Assembly (NCBI RefSeq): GCF_034353875.1
Contig: NZ_CP133784.1
Coordinates: 2,418,001 to 2,482,000, forward strand
DNA length: 64,000 nt
Direction: 5' to 3'
DNA from: Pseudomonas sp. MH9.2
Lineage (GTDB): Bacteria; Pseudomonadota; Gammaproteobacteria; Pseudomonadales; Pseudomonadaceae
Each line of letters opens with the position of its first letter. The stretch's first letter is position 1. The translations under genes were made by a program, and so were the position numbers. Below are positions 25,673 through 34,581 of this stretch, one piece after another. The notes below the pieces were generated by a model, which saw only the letters and a list, made by a program, of their open reading frames with translations, did not search any database and was not told the DNA's origin.

Positions 25673-26917
25673 ATGACCCACGTCCCTCCAGCTGTTGCTC
25701 ATTCAGTCGCGATCATTGGCGGCGGCCCTGCGGGATTGATCGCGGCCGAGGTCTTGAGCCAGGCCGGAATCAAGGTCGACCTGTACGATGCCATGCCCTC
25801 GGTAGGTCGCAAGTTCCTGCTGGCAGGTGTTGGCGGAATGAACATCACCCACTCCGAACCCTACCCGGCGTTTCTCTCCCGTTATGCCGAACGCGCGCCC
25901 TTCATCGCGCCGTTACTGCGCAGCTTTGGCGCCGATTCGTTGCGCAACTGGATTCACGAACTGGGCATCGAGACTTTTGTCGGCAGTTCGGGCCGGGTGT
26001 TCCCCACGGACATGAAAGCGGCGCCGCTATTGCGGGCCTGGCTCAAGCGCCTGCGCGAATCAGGCGTCACCCTGCATACCCGCCATCGCTGGCTGGGCTG
26101 GAACGCCCAAGGTGAGTTGCGCATGGCTCACGCTGACAGCGAACAAACGATAAAACCCGACGCGGTCCTGTTGGCGTTGGGCGGCGCCAGTTGGGCGCGG
26201 CTCGGTTCGGATGGCGCCTGGCTGCCCTGGCTGGAACAACGGGGTATCGGCATCACAGCCCTGCAACCGAGCAACTGCGGGTTTGAGGTAGCGGACTGGA
26301 GCGAACTGATGCGCAGTAAATTTGCAGGCGCCCCGCTGAAGAACATCGCCATCGGCCTGCAAGGACAAACGCCTCGCTTGGGCGAATGTGTACTGACCGA
26401 GTCCGGCGTCGAGGGCAGCCTGATTTATGCGTTGTCGGCGCACATCCGTGAGCAGATCAATCAACAGGGCTCGGCGACCGTAAACATTGACCTTCTGCCA
26501 GGCAAGGAGATTGGAAAAGTCCAGGCAGCGCTGGCCAAACCACGCGGCTCGCGCTCAATGTCCAAGCACCTGCACAGTCAGTTGGGGATAGATGGGGTCA
26601 AGGCGGCGTTATTGCGCGAACTAGCGCCAGCTGAGTCGTTCGCCGATCCGGCGCTACTGGCCAAGGCGCTGAAGGCTTTGCCGCTGACACTGGTCAAAGC
26701 ACGACCGCTGGATGAAGCCATCAGCACCGCAGGCGGCGTGCCGTTCGAAGCGCTGACGGAAAACCTGATGTTCAAACAGCTACCGGGCGTGTTCTGCGCC
26801 GGAGAAATGCTCGACTGGGAAGCACCCACCGGTGGCTACCTGCTGACGGCGTGTTTCGCCAGTGGCCGTGCGGCGGGGTTGGGCATGCTGGAATGGCTTC
26901 ACAGCAACGCCCTGTAG
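25673..26917 (+). CDS. FAD-dependent oxidoreductase, TIGR03862/HI0933-like flavoprotein
   Basis: 414 residues. A Rossmann FAD-binding motif opens the protein (VAIIGGGPAGLIAAEVLSQAG), followed by the HI0933 signature GRKFLLAGVGGMNITHSE and a C-terminal FAD motif (GVFCAGEMLDWEAPTGGYLL). Members of this family lack established substrates. The ATG at 25673 begins shortly before the Rossmann fold; 34 upstream codons are not conserved-looking. Convergent with rhlE, separated by a hairpin. Confidence 0.9.
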   Translation: MTHVPPAVAHSVAIIGGGPAGLIAAEVLSQAGIKVDLYDAMPSVGRKFLLAGVGGMNITHSEPYPAFLSRYAERAPFIAPLLRSFGADSLRNWIHELGIETFVGSSGRVFPTDMKAAPLLRAWLKRLRESGVTLHTRHRWLGWNAQGELRMAHADSEQTIKPDAVLLALGGASWARLGSDGAWLPWLEQRGIGITALQPSNCGFEVADWSELMRSKFAGAPLKNIAIGLQGQTPRLGECVLTESGVEGSLIYALSAHIREQINQQGSATVNIDLLPGKEIGKVQAALAKPRGSRSMSKHLHSQLGIDGVKAALLRELAPAESFADPALLAKALKALPLTLVKARPLDEAISTAGGVPFEALTENLMFKQLPGVFCAGEMLDWEAPTGGYLLTACFASGRAAGLGMLEWLHSNAL

Positions 26918-26919
26918 CC

Positions 26920-26950
26920 GCGCGCTTGCCCGCTATGGTGGGCAGCGCGC
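26920..26950. terminator. Hairpin between convergent flavoprotein gene and rhlE
   Basis: GCGCGC-t-TGCCC pairs with GGGCA-GCGCGC around a short loop, with one bulged T. It sits between two converging genes and could terminate both, but U-tracts are missing. Confidence 0.5.
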
Positions 26951-26956
26951 TCTACA

Positions 26957-28291
26957 TCAAGGCTTTTTCTTGCGTGGCCCAGTATTGAACACAGGGACTT
27001 TGCGCACCGCCTTGACCATCGGCACGTCAGCGGCTGTTTCGCCGCTGTCGACCCATTTGCCCAGGTTACGTTTGCCACCGCCTGACACTTTAGGTTTTTT
27101 CGGCTTCTTCGGTTTTTTCAGAATCTGGCCGCTGGCGTCGGTGGTCGGCACGCGATGCTCCGGCTCGAAATCCTGTTCTTCATGACGCTCCAGGGTCTGG
27201 CGGGTCAAGGTTTCGATGGCCGACAGCAGCTCCACTTCGTCGGCGCAGACAAACGAAATCGCTTCGCCAGTCAAACCCGCACGCCCGGTACGACCGATCC
27301 GGTGGATGTAATCCTCGGCCACAATCGGCAGGTCGAAGTTGATCACGGTCGGTAAATCGTCGATGTCCAGACCGCGTGCGGCAACGTCGGTAGCGACCAG
27401 AATCTGGACCTCGCGGGCCTTGAAACGGTCAAGCGCACGCTGACGGGTTGCCTGCGGTTTGTCACCATGAATACCATCGGCGTTGATGCCCAAGCCTTGC
27501 AAGCGCTCGACCAGTTGATCAACACCCACGCGGGTCTTGGCGAATACCAGCACCTGACTCCAGTGCTGTTTTTTCAGCAGATGGATGAACAGTTCGGTCT
27601 TGCGCTTTTTGTCTACCGGGATCACCCACTGCTTGACCGAACTCGCCGCGACGTTGCGCGGGCTGACTTCAATGGTCAGCGGGTCGTCGAGCATCTGTCC
27701 AGCCAACTGCCGAATCGCATCGGAGAAGGTCGCGGAGAACAGCAAGGTCTGACGACGCTTGGGCAGGGCCGCATAGATATCACGCAGCTCTTCGGAAAAA
27801 CCGAGGTCGAGCATACGGTCAGCTTCATCGAGAACCAGGATTTGCAATTGATTAAACTTCAGCGCTTTCTGCCGATAGAGATCCAGCAGGCGACCTGGGG
27901 TTGCCACCAGTACATCGACCCCGCTGCGCAGCTTCATCATCTGCGGATTGATGCTGACGCCGCCGTACACCGCGTAAGTTTTTAGCGGCAGGTTTTCGTT
28001 GTACTGCTCAATGTTTTCATGAACCTGTTCCGCCAGTTCGCGGGTCGGCACCAATATCAGTGCGCGCACCGAGTTGGCCGCCACTTTTGGGCCTTCCATC
28101 GTCAGGCGTTGCAGCAACGGCAGGGCAAAGCCTGCGGTCTTGCCGGTGCCGGTCTGGGCGGCGGCCATCAAGTCGCGGCCGGCCAGCACCGGAGGAATCG
28201 CCTGTGCCTGCACAGGCGTCGGAGTCTGGTAGCCGAGGGCCGTAACGGCACGCAACAAGGGTTCGATCAGGCCGAGAGTGGCGAATGTCAT
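26957..28291 (-). CDS. rhlE: ATP-dependent DEAD-box RNA helicase RhlE
   Basis: 444 residues. All DEAD-box motifs are present: Q-motif region (PTPVQAQAIP), motif I AQTGTGKT, Ia PTRELA, II DEAD, III SAT, V ATDVAARGLD and VI HRIGRTGRAG. A basic C-terminal tail (KKPKKPKKPK ... GPRKKKP) is typical of RhlE and helps bind RNA. It acts in ribosome maturation and RNA turnover, often with RNase E in Pseudomonas. Symbol choice is by overall pattern; Pseudomonads often encode two RhlE paralogues. Confidence 0.92.
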   Translation of the reverse strand: MTFATLGLIEPLLRAVTALGYQTPTPVQAQAIPPVLAGRDLMAAAQTGTGKTAGFALPLLQRLTMEGPKVAANSVRALILVPTRELAEQVHENIEQYNENLPLKTYAVYGGVSINPQMMKLRSGVDVLVATPGRLLDLYRQKALKFNQLQILVLDEADRMLDLGFSEELRDIYAALPKRRQTLLFSATFSDAIRQLAGQMLDDPLTIEVSPRNVAASSVKQWVIPVDKKRKTELFIHLLKKQHWSQVLVFAKTRVGVDQLVERLQGLGINADGIHGDKPQATRQRALDRFKAREVQILVATDVAARGLDIDDLPTVINFDLPIVAEDYIHRIGRTGRAGLTGEAISFVCADEVELLSAIETLTRQTLERHEEQDFEPEHRVPTTDASGQILKKPKKPKKPKVSGGGKRNLGKWVDSGETAADVPMVKAVRKVPVFNTGPRKKKP

Positions 28292-28330
28292 GGGGATACC
28301 GTAGGGAAAATTCAGCGCAAGGCGCGCAGT

Positions 28331-29272
28331 TTACCCTGTCCGCACCGATCCAGCCTGTTCCTGTTTTTGTTCCGGCTGTTGTTCCAGGGCAGGTTGCTTG
28401 CGCCACTGTGGCAAACCGATCAGCACCACCGCGCTGATGATGACTGCCATCGCCATGCACTCTTCGACACCGATGTGTTCACCCGCGAACAAAGTACCCA
28501 GCAGCACCGCCACGGCTGGGTTGACGTACGCATAGCTGGTCGCGGCCGCCGGGCGCACGTTTTTCAGCAGGTACATGTACGCGCTGAACGCCACGATCGA
28601 GCCGAACACCACCAGGTACGCCAAGGCGCCCCAGCCTGCTGCGCTCGGCATTGTGTGCAGATGCTCACCGCTCAAGGCGCTGCCGATCAACAGCACCACA
28701 CCGGCGACGATCATTTCCGCCCCGCTGGCGATGGGACCGACTGGCAACGGCAGGCTTTTACTCCAGACCGAACCGAACGCCCAAGAGGCTGCCGCGAAAA
28801 TCACCAGCGCAGCGCCATACGGGCTGGACTGCAGATTGGACCCCATATTAAGCAGGCCGATACCGATCAAGCCCAGGAAGATTCCGGCCCATTCCAGACG
28901 GGTGTTGCGATGCCCCCATAACAGACCAAACAGCAGTGTGAACAAGGGCACAACCGCCACAGACAGGGCCGCGACACTGGACGTCACGCCCAAATGTTCG
29001 GCCACCGTGATCCCTCCGTTGCCACAGGCGAGCAGCAAAAAGCCGATCATCCCCGCCGCCTTCCATTGCGTCCAGGTCGGTGCAGGGGTCCCGCGAAAGC
29101 GCATGAAGGCATAGAGCAGGCACCCGGCAATCAGAAAGCGCACCCCGGCCATCATCAATGGCGGCCAGGACTCGATGCCGATGCGAATCACCAGGTAGGT
29201 CGATCCCCAAATCACATACAAAGCAAAGAAAGCGCCAATCAGGAGCAATGGAAAGCGGCGTGAGTTCGACAT
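28331..29272 (-). CDS. EamA/DMT family transporter (YedA-like)
   Basis: 313 residues with ten membrane helices in two EamA repeats (YVIWGSTYLVIRIGIESWPP in the first, AFSAYMYLLKNVRPAAATSYAY, then VNPAVAVLLGTLFAGE in the second). It is close to the YedA group of drug/metabolite exporters, which move amino acids or related solutes outward. It is divergent from an Lrp/AsnC regulator with palindromic sites between them, suggesting amino-acid-responsive control. A poly-Gln/Glu hydrophilic C-terminal tail is present. Confidence 0.92.
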   Translation of the reverse strand: MSNSRRFPLLLIGAFFALYVIWGSTYLVIRIGIESWPPLMMAGVRFLIAGCLLYAFMRFRGTPAPTWTQWKAAGMIGFLLLACGNGGITVAEHLGVTSSVAALSVAVVPLFTLLFGLLWGHRNTRLEWAGIFLGLIGIGLLNMGSNLQSSPYGAALVIFAAASWAFGSVWSKSLPLPVGPIASGAEMIVAGVVLLIGSALSGEHLHTMPSAAGWGALAYLVVFGSIVAFSAYMYLLKNVRPAAATSYAYVNPAVAVLLGTLFAGEHIGVEECMAMAVIISAVVLIGLPQWRKQPALEQQPEQKQEQAGSVRTG

Positions 29273-29363
29273 ACCAGGCTCTTAAGTCAGTTTTTATGAT
29301 GACTTATCTTATGAAAGTGGCAGCGTAAAAATAAGCAGTAAACCCTGTTTATTCACAGCCAAT

Positions 29364-29411
29364 ACTTTTCAAAGAACGGATGTTTGGCTTATAAACAGTA
29401 CTTTCGAAAGT
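29364..29411. promoter_or_regulatory. Palindromic operator candidates for Lrp-type regulator
   Basis: ACTTTCGAAAGT (29400-29411) is a perfect 12-bp palindrome 17 bp before the regulator ATG. An imperfect copy, ACTTTTCAAAGA, starts exactly 36 bp upstream at 29364. Spaced dyads in a divergent regulator/exporter promoter fit Lrp/AsnC-family binding. Confidence 0.55.
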
Positions 29412-29427
29412 TGGCCAAAGGTGCGTG

Positions 29428-29889
29428 ATGACCCTGGATAAATACGATCGAGTCTTGCTCGATGCGCTGCTGAAAAACGGTCGCGCTTCTTTTGCGCAAT
29501 TGGCGCGCCTGGTCAACCTGTCGGCCCCCGCAGTGGCCGAACGCGTGGCCAAGCTGGAGGCCTGCGGCGTCATCACCGGCTATGAGGCGAAAGTGGACAT
29601 GGCCAAGGTCGGCCTGCCGATTCAATGCGTGATCGAGTTGCGCCTGGCCAGCCATGGTAATCAGCAGGCCTACGATGATCTGGTGCGGATTCCCGAGCTG
29701 ACCCAATGCCACCGCGTCACGGGGGACCCGTGCGTGATCATGCAGGCGGCTGTCGGTTCGATGCCGGAATTGGAGGACCTGATCAACCGGGTGGCACAGT
29801 TCGGTTTCAGCAAAACCTCAATCGTGCTGTCGACAGCGATTGATCGGCGCATGCCGCTGGGCCATCTGGACGGTAACGGGAAAGCCTGA
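29428..29889 (+). CDS. Lrp/AsnC family transcriptional regulator
   Basis: 153 residues. N-terminal AsnC-type HTH (DALLKNGRASFAQLARLVNLS, then APAVAERVAKLEACGVITGY) and C-terminal RAM ligand-binding domain (QCHRVTGDPCVIMQAAVGSM). ATG at 29428; a GTG codon directly precedes it. The gene is divergent from the EamA exporter and probably regulates it in response to an amino acid (inference from arrangement). The end lies ten bases from the convergent exonuclease stop. Confidence 0.92.
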   Translation: MTLDKYDRVLLDALLKNGRASFAQLARLVNLSAPAVAERVAKLEACGVITGYEAKVDMAKVGLPIQCVIELRLASHGNQQAYDDLVRIPELTQCHRVTGDPCVIMQAAVGSMPELEDLINRVAQFGFSKTSIVLSTAIDRRMPLGHLDGNGKA

Positions 29890-29899
29890 AAGGCCGCGC

Positions 29900-30511
29900 T
29901 TAAAAACCGCGCTGACGCTTCAGGGCTTCGCTGATTTTAGCTGCGGGGACTTTCTGCAAGGTGCACAGGAACTGATGGGACACCCCGGCGATGCCATGAG
30001 TCTGCCGCAGTTCATTGGCCAGGTGCGCCGTGAGGTTGGCCGCCATCTCCGCATCGGCCATGGCCCTGTGCGCCTTGCCCGTGTGCGGCAGCTTGGCCCA
30101 CGTAGTCAGGGTGCCCAGTTTGTGGTTCGGTGCACCCGGCATCAAGCGGCGCGCCAACAGCATCGAACAGGCAAAGCTTTGTTCGCGACTGCGTTGAATG
30201 CGCGACAGTTCGTAGTCCCAGAACTTCTGGTCGAATGAGGCGTTATGCGCCACCAGCGGCGTGGTGCCGACAAAATCTGCCACTTCATTCATGACCTGAG
30301 TCGCCGACGGTGCCGTGCGCAGCATGCTGTTGCTGATGCCGGTCAGCCCTTCGATAAACGCGGGGATACGCACCCCGGCATTCATCAGACTTTGGTAACG
30401 CTCGACAATGCGCCCCTGCTCCATGATCACCACGGCAATCTCGGTGGCCCGACAGCTGTTGTTGGGGGAAATGCCGGTGGTTTCAAAGTCGATGACTGCA
30501 ATGCGTTCCAA
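29900..30511 (-). CDS. DEDD 3-prime-5-prime exonuclease (DnaQ-like)
   Basis: 203 residues. Exonuclease motifs: Exo I VIDFETTG, Exo II VAHNASFDQKF and Exo III HRAMADAEMAANL, the DEDDh type (His in HRAMADAE). It resembles the epsilon subunit of polymerase III without the polymerase-binding tail. It could act in DNA repair or RNA trimming. The only sensible start is TTG at 30511 (MERIAVIDFE), with a weak GGGTTGGAT upstream. It lies 55 bp downstream of the NYN gene on the same strand. Confidence 0.88.
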   Translation of the reverse strand: MERIAVIDFETTGISPNNSCRATEIAVVIMEQGRIVERYQSLMNAGVRIPAFIEGLTGISNSMLRTAPSATQVMNEVADFVGTTPLVAHNASFDQKFWDYELSRIQRSREQSFACSMLLARRLMPGAPNHKLGTLTTWAKLPHTGKAHRAMADAEMAANLTAHLANELRQTHGIAGVSHQFLCTLQKVPAAKISEALKRQRGF

Positions 30512-30566
30512 ACGTGATCCAACCCGTCAAAAATTTCAAAAACAAAAAAGTCAGTGTTTCAGCCGA

Positions 30567-31046
30567 TCAGTTTTTCAACAGCAGCGCGCCTTCGATCGGC
30601 ACATAACGGCTGGCGGCGCGAATCAGTGAGTTGGCGGTCAACCCTGGCACGCCATAGGCGATGGCCTCAACCCCGTGTTTGCTGATGATACGCTCAAGCA
30701 GCAGATCGAAGTCGCCATCACCCGACGCCAACACCACCTCATCGACATGCGGCGCGGCGTCCATGATATCGATGGTGATACCTACGTCCCAATCGCCCTT
30801 GGCCGAGCCGTCGCTGCGCTGGATGTAAGGTTTGAGTTTCACGGTAAAACCCAGATTGCGCAGAATCTGCTGGAACTGCTGCTGTTTGCTGTCACCCCGA
30901 TCAATGGCGTAGGCATACGCCTCGACAATCTGCCCGCGCTGGCTGATATCGGCCCACAGGGCGGCGTAGTTGAAGTGACAACCATAAGCCTGGCGCACGG
31001 TGTAATAGAGGTTCTGTACATCGGCGAACACCGCAATTTTCTTCAC
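30567..31046 (-). CDS. NYN domain protein (LabA/DUF88, PIN-like nuclease fold)
   Basis: 159 residues. The NYN/PIN-like acidic residues are present: FADVQNLYYT (Asp 9), KGDWDVGITIDIMD and ASGDGDFDLLLERI. The fold is that of metal-dependent RNases, so an RNA-processing role is likely but unproven. The start is GTG at 31046 with GAGGATTTCCG upstream. Its C-terminus PGLTANSLIRAASRYVP matches LabA-type proteins. Possibly co-transcribed with the downstream DEDD exonuclease. Confidence 0.9.
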   Translation of the reverse strand: MKKIAVFADVQNLYYTVRQAYGCHFNYAALWADISQRGQIVEAYAYAIDRGDSKQQQFQQILRNLGFTVKLKPYIQRSDGSAKGDWDVGITIDIMDAAPHVDEVVLASGDGDFDLLLERIISKHGVEAIAYGVPGLTANSLIRAASRYVPIEGALLLKN

Positions 31047-31173
31047 CGGAAATCCTCATGGCGCAGGCGTGCGCAAGCTGGCAGCAACGACCCGGGAATT
31101 GGGTCGGTGCTCAGTATGCCAGCTTGGGGGATATTTGAAGAGAAGGGGTGTTACCCCTGTAGACGTACTTCAA

Positions 31174-31977
31174 TCAGACGAACGAGTCGTCATCGTCGGA
31201 AAACGAACCGCCGTCATCATTGCCGTAGTCGGTATCGGCGAAGCCACCCTGGTCGTTGCCATAGCCACTGTTGTCGGTCACGCGCTGATTGTCGTTACCC
31301 CAGTCATTATTGCTGCTGTTGTCATTGGCCTGGCTTGGCTCTTCCTTGATCACCTCGACCACTTCTTGCGGTTGCTGGTTGTTATGGAATAGGCTACTGA
31401 TGCCTTGTGCCAACATCACACCACCCGCTACACCGGCTGCCGTCTTCAATGCGCCACCGAGAAATCCACTGCCGATAGGCGCGGCAGGTGCTTGTGGTTG
31501 AAACTGGCCTTGAGGCGGGGCAGCGTAATTGCCTTGTGGAGCGTTGTATGGTGGTGGGCTTGCCGAAGGTGCTGGTTCGCGCCAGCCACCGGAAGAAGGC
31601 TGCGCGGCTGCCGGACGAGGTTGCGAGAACGATTGTGGCTGGGCTTGAGGCTGGGCATCGCGCGAGCCACCAAAGATGCTCGACAGGAAACCGCCGCCGC
31701 TTGGCGCCGGAGCCGCCGCCTGAGCTTGCGCTTGTTGCAGTTGGGCCTGCAGTTGCTTGACCTGCTCGGCGAGCTGTTTGCCGTGCTCATCGAGTTGTTT
31801 GATCGCCGCTTCTTGCACCAGGATCGCCTGCGCCATGTAGTACGGGGCGGCTGGCTGCTGGTTCAGATGCTCCTTGATCCGTGCTTCAGCCTGGGCATCC
31901 CGGGGGGCTGAATCCGCTTCGGCTTGTCTCACTTTCGAGAACAGGCCATCGATCAGGGTTTGTTCTTCGCTGTTCAT
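31174..31977 (-). CDS. DUF2076 domain protein
   Basis: 267 residues. The N-terminal segment (EEQTLIDGLFSKVRQAE ... PYYMAQAILVQEAAIKQL) is typical of DUF2076. Next come a Gln/Ala coiled coil (about residues 60-88), a low-complexity Pro/Gln/Ala/Gly region, a short glycine-rich hydrophobic stretch (GFLGGALKTAAGVAGGVMLAQGI, about residues 175-195) and an acidic Asn/Asp-rich tail ending DDDDSFV. No signal peptide. Function unknown; family members are often annotated as periplasmic-sensor-like without evidence. GAGGTCGCC precedes the ATG. Confidence 0.88.
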   Translation of the reverse strand: MNSEEQTLIDGLFSKVRQAEADSAPRDAQAEARIKEHLNQQPAAPYYMAQAILVQEAAIKQLDEHGKQLAEQVKQLQAQLQQAQAQAAAPAPSGGGFLSSIFGGSRDAQPQAQPQSFSQPRPAAAQPSSGGWREPAPSASPPPYNAPQGNYAAPPQGQFQPQAPAAPIGSGFLGGALKTAAGVAGGVMLAQGISSLFHNNQQPQEVVEVIKEEPSQANDNSSNNDWGNDNQRVTDNSGYGNDQGGFADTDYGNDDGGSFSDDDDSFV

Positions 31978-32186
31978 GGCGACCTCGTTAGATTGCCGTT
32001 AAAAAACATCGCCCAGTCAGATTGACCAGACGTAATCAAGATAATGGGGTTGATCGACGCCGTTTCAATAGAGGCTTCAAAAAGTTGCCTCACCCGTGGA
32101 TAGGTCTCTGGGTAAAGTGCGCGGTTGGCCCGCCATCGGCCATACGCTAAAGTGTGGCACCGCTTTTTGCCTTGCGATCCCGATCA

Positions 32187-32849
32187 ATGAATCCGCTGAC
32201 CGTTCTACAAGACTCGCTGTATTTTTTTCGGCGCAACCTGACCAGCATCCTGATGCTGTGCCTGCCGCTGGTGGTGGTCGAGGCATTGAGTAAACAAATG
32301 CTCAGCAATGCACTGGCCGCTGACGCCTCGCCTGCTTACGAATTACTCGTTGGCCTGCTGTTCTACCCGCTGTATACCGGCGCGCTGATTCTGTTCCTGG
32401 ACGCCCGCACGCGCAGCGAACAACCGCGTAAACGCGATTTGATGGCCATGGCGTTGCGGCTGTGGCCGACCTTTGCCGTACTGTCGGCCTTGAGCACGCT
32501 GCTGATCATGTTTGGCTTGTCGATGTTCGTCATTCCCGGCATCTGGGTGATGGTCAAACTGGTGTTCTCCGAGTACCTGCTGGTCTTGCGCGGGATGACG
32601 CCACTGGCGGCCATGCGCGAGAGCATCAAGATGACCCAAGGTCATTTTCTGCGGATCCTGGCCTGCGTGCTGTGCGTCTACGTGCCCTTGTCGGTACTTG
32701 AAGGGGTCAGCCTGTTCATCCTGCCAGAACCGCTGAGCATGCCGGTTTCCTTGATCATCGACAGCACCAGCAGCTTTTTGCAGTTATTTACCAGCGTCGT
32801 GATGTTCCGCTTGTTCATGCTGATCGACGACGCCCCGGAAAAGGTTTGA
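32187..32849 (+). CDS. YciC family inner-membrane protein
   Basis: 220 residues with about five membrane helices (first LTSILMLCLPLVVVEAL; others at about 55-75, 95-125, 150-180 and 195-212). It matches the YciC/UPF0259 pattern, with MTPLAAMRESIKMTQGHFLRIL between helices. Function unknown in all species. The ATG at 32187 begins MNPLTVLQDSLYFF; the upstream extension is not favoured. It is divergent from the DUF2076 gene. Confidence 0.88.
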   Translation: MNPLTVLQDSLYFFRRNLTSILMLCLPLVVVEALSKQMLSNALAADASPAYELLVGLLFYPLYTGALILFLDARTRSEQPRKRDLMAMALRLWPTFAVLSALSTLLIMFGLSMFVIPGIWVMVKLVFSEYLLVLRGMTPLAAMRESIKMTQGHFLRILACVLCVYVPLSVLEGVSLFILPEPLSMPVSLIIDSTSSFLQLFTSVVMFRLFMLIDDAPEKV

Positions 32850-32949
32850 CCTGCCAAGCCTCTGCCCCTTTGGCAACACCTCAGCTATGCTCAGGCTCAT
32901 CTTGCAACGCGATTCAGTCATTGAACGTTCTGCGTTCTAAGTTGAGCCG

Positions 32950-34032
32950 ATGACCCGTTTATTGCGCTACATCTTGATTGGCCTGTTGGCGATTGGCTTG
33001 ATGTGCCTGCTGATCTACAACCTGACCTGGCATCCCGCAGCACGCGAGCTGCTGCAGGCCAGTTGTAAAAACCCGGCACCGGTATTGGTGCCCGGCCAAG
33101 CACTGAAAGTCATGACTTGGAATATCCAATACCTGGCCGGCAAGCGTTATGTGTTCTGGTACAACATGGCCGATGGCAGCGGCCCGGATGATCGCCCTAC
33201 GCAGGAAGACACTGCCTACAACCTCGATGAAGTGGTTCGAGTGATCCGCGATGAACAGCCGGACATTATCCTCCTGCAAGAGGTGAACGACGGCGCCAAA
33301 AGCACTCACTACGACAACCAGCTGACGTTGCTGCAAGAGCGGCTCAGTGACCTGTTCCCCTGCAGTTCGGAGGCGTTTTACTGGAAGGCCGACTTCATTC
33401 CGAGCCCGCATATCTTTGGCAGCGTCGGGATGAAACTGGCCACCCTGAGTCGCTACGAAATCGAACACGCTGAACGCATCCAGCTACCGCAACCCTCGAC
33501 CCATCCGATTCAGCGCCAGTTCCAGCCCAAACGCGCCCTGCTCGTGAGTTACCTGCCACTGCGCGATGGCGGACAACTGGCAGTGATCAATACGCACCTG
33601 GACACCTTCACTCCGAACGACGACACGCTGCAGCGCCAGATAGAGGCGACCGGCAAACTGCTGGATACATTCGAGAGTCGCGGCACGCCTTGGTTGATCG
33701 GGGGCGATTTCAATCTGTTGCCCCTCGGACAATACCAACGGCTGGCCCCGGAACTGCGCAGTGAATACATGCCAGACAGTGCATTGCACAGCCTGTGGGA
33801 CAAGTACCCGATGATCCCGAGCAACACTGAAGTCGGCGGTGTTGATCGCGGCAAGTGGTTGACCCACTTCCCCAACGACCCGCGCATCAGTGGCCCGGAC
33901 CGGACCGTGGATTACTTTTTCTACAGCCCGCGACTCAAGCGCATAGACGCTCAGGTGCGCGGGGACGACACCCTGTTGATCTCTGATCACTTCCCGGTGA
34001 TAGCGCGGTTCCTGCTGCCGATGCTGCCTTAA
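32950..34032 (+). CDS. Membrane-anchored endonuclease/exonuclease/phosphatase family protein
   Basis: 360 residues. One N-terminal membrane helix (about residues 6-26) anchors an EEP domain. Catalytic motifs: MTWNIQYL (Asn), LLQEVND (metal-binding Glu), NTHLDTF, GGDFNLLP (Asp and Asn) and the final SDHFPVIA (Asp-His). Candidates include a phosphodiesterase, a sphingomyelinase-like enzyme or a nuclease acting in the periplasm. No neighbour narrows this. It ends with a large dyad after the stop. Confidence 0.9.
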   Translation: MTRLLRYILIGLLAIGLMCLLIYNLTWHPAARELLQASCKNPAPVLVPGQALKVMTWNIQYLAGKRYVFWYNMADGSGPDDRPTQEDTAYNLDEVVRVIRDEQPDIILLQEVNDGAKSTHYDNQLTLLQERLSDLFPCSSEAFYWKADFIPSPHIFGSVGMKLATLSRYEIEHAERIQLPQPSTHPIQRQFQPKRALLVSYLPLRDGGQLAVINTHLDTFTPNDDTLQRQIEATGKLLDTFESRGTPWLIGGDFNLLPLGQYQRLAPELRSEYMPDSALHSLWDKYPMIPSNTEVGGVDRGKWLTHFPNDPRISGPDRTVDYFFYSPRLKRIDAQVRGDDTLLISDHFPVIARFLLPMLP

Positions 34033-34069
34033 GACCGCATCGCCCACTTCTCGGGTAGCCCGTGCGGTC
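34033..34069 (+). terminator. Dyad after the EEP gene
   Basis: GACCGCA and TGCGGTC pair across a 23-nt loop that itself contains CGGG-tag-CCCG. It starts at the last base region of the stop codon, with no U-tract. A weak terminator or 3-prime stabilising structure. Confidence 0.4.
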
Positions 34070-34177
34070 GTGCCCAGCAAAGAGTTCGAATAGCTTCCTG
34101 TTAACCGGGCACCAGGAAATGTTCGTAGCCAAGGACAGGCGCCTGCCTTGCCGATCCAGATCTGAGCAGAGCCATCC

Positions 34178-34495
34178 TCAGAGTTGCCCTATAGCGCCAA
34201 TGGAGACCAACTCGAAAAATCTATACTTTTCTTTGGCCGCCGCTTTTCTGGCTAGCTGCTCGGCATCAAAACGACTCAACGTATTGGCATCGTGAATGAA
34301 CAGGCTCTCTTCGCCTTCGAACTCCCGTGTCACCCGAAGGGTAACGCGAAGCCCGGTGGAAGCTCTTTTTTTAGGCTTCGGTACTGCTGCGGGCGGTGAG
34401 ACCTGTCTTTGCTCTGGTTCCTCTGGTGCAGCCTCGGCTTTGATATCAAGCCCCAAAGCGTTTCGCATTTCTTGCTCAGTCAGTCCTGTATTCAT
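34178..34495 (-). CDS. Small hypothetical protein
   Basis: 105 residues, unrecognised. Three parts: an N-terminal segment MNTGLTEQEMRNALGLDI, a Pro/Glu/Lys-rich linker (about residues 20-45) and a conserved-looking C-terminal block TLRVTREFEGEESLFIHDANT, then LSRFDAEQLARKAAAKEKYRF. No signal peptide or membrane helix. Ribosome-binding site is poor. The coding pattern (charged, balanced, stop-free) supports a real gene. It precedes the accessory-looking regulator cluster. Confidence 0.65.
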   Translation of the reverse strand: MNTGLTEQEMRNALGLDIKAEAAPEEPEQRQVSPPAAVPKPKKRASTGLRVTLRVTREFEGEESLFIHDANTLSRFDAEQLARKAAAKEKYRFFELVSIGAIGQL

Positions 34496-34581
34496 TACGA
34501 CATCTTTTTGGGGGAGTTAAGTGCCACTTTATAGACACGAGAGGAGATTGACGCAATGCCCTTTGACGGCATTGTGCAACT

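Noticed and set aside
34080..34120. Possible tRNA T-arm (gagttcgaata)
   Set aside because: No acceptor, D or anticodon stems can be built around it and there is no CCA end.
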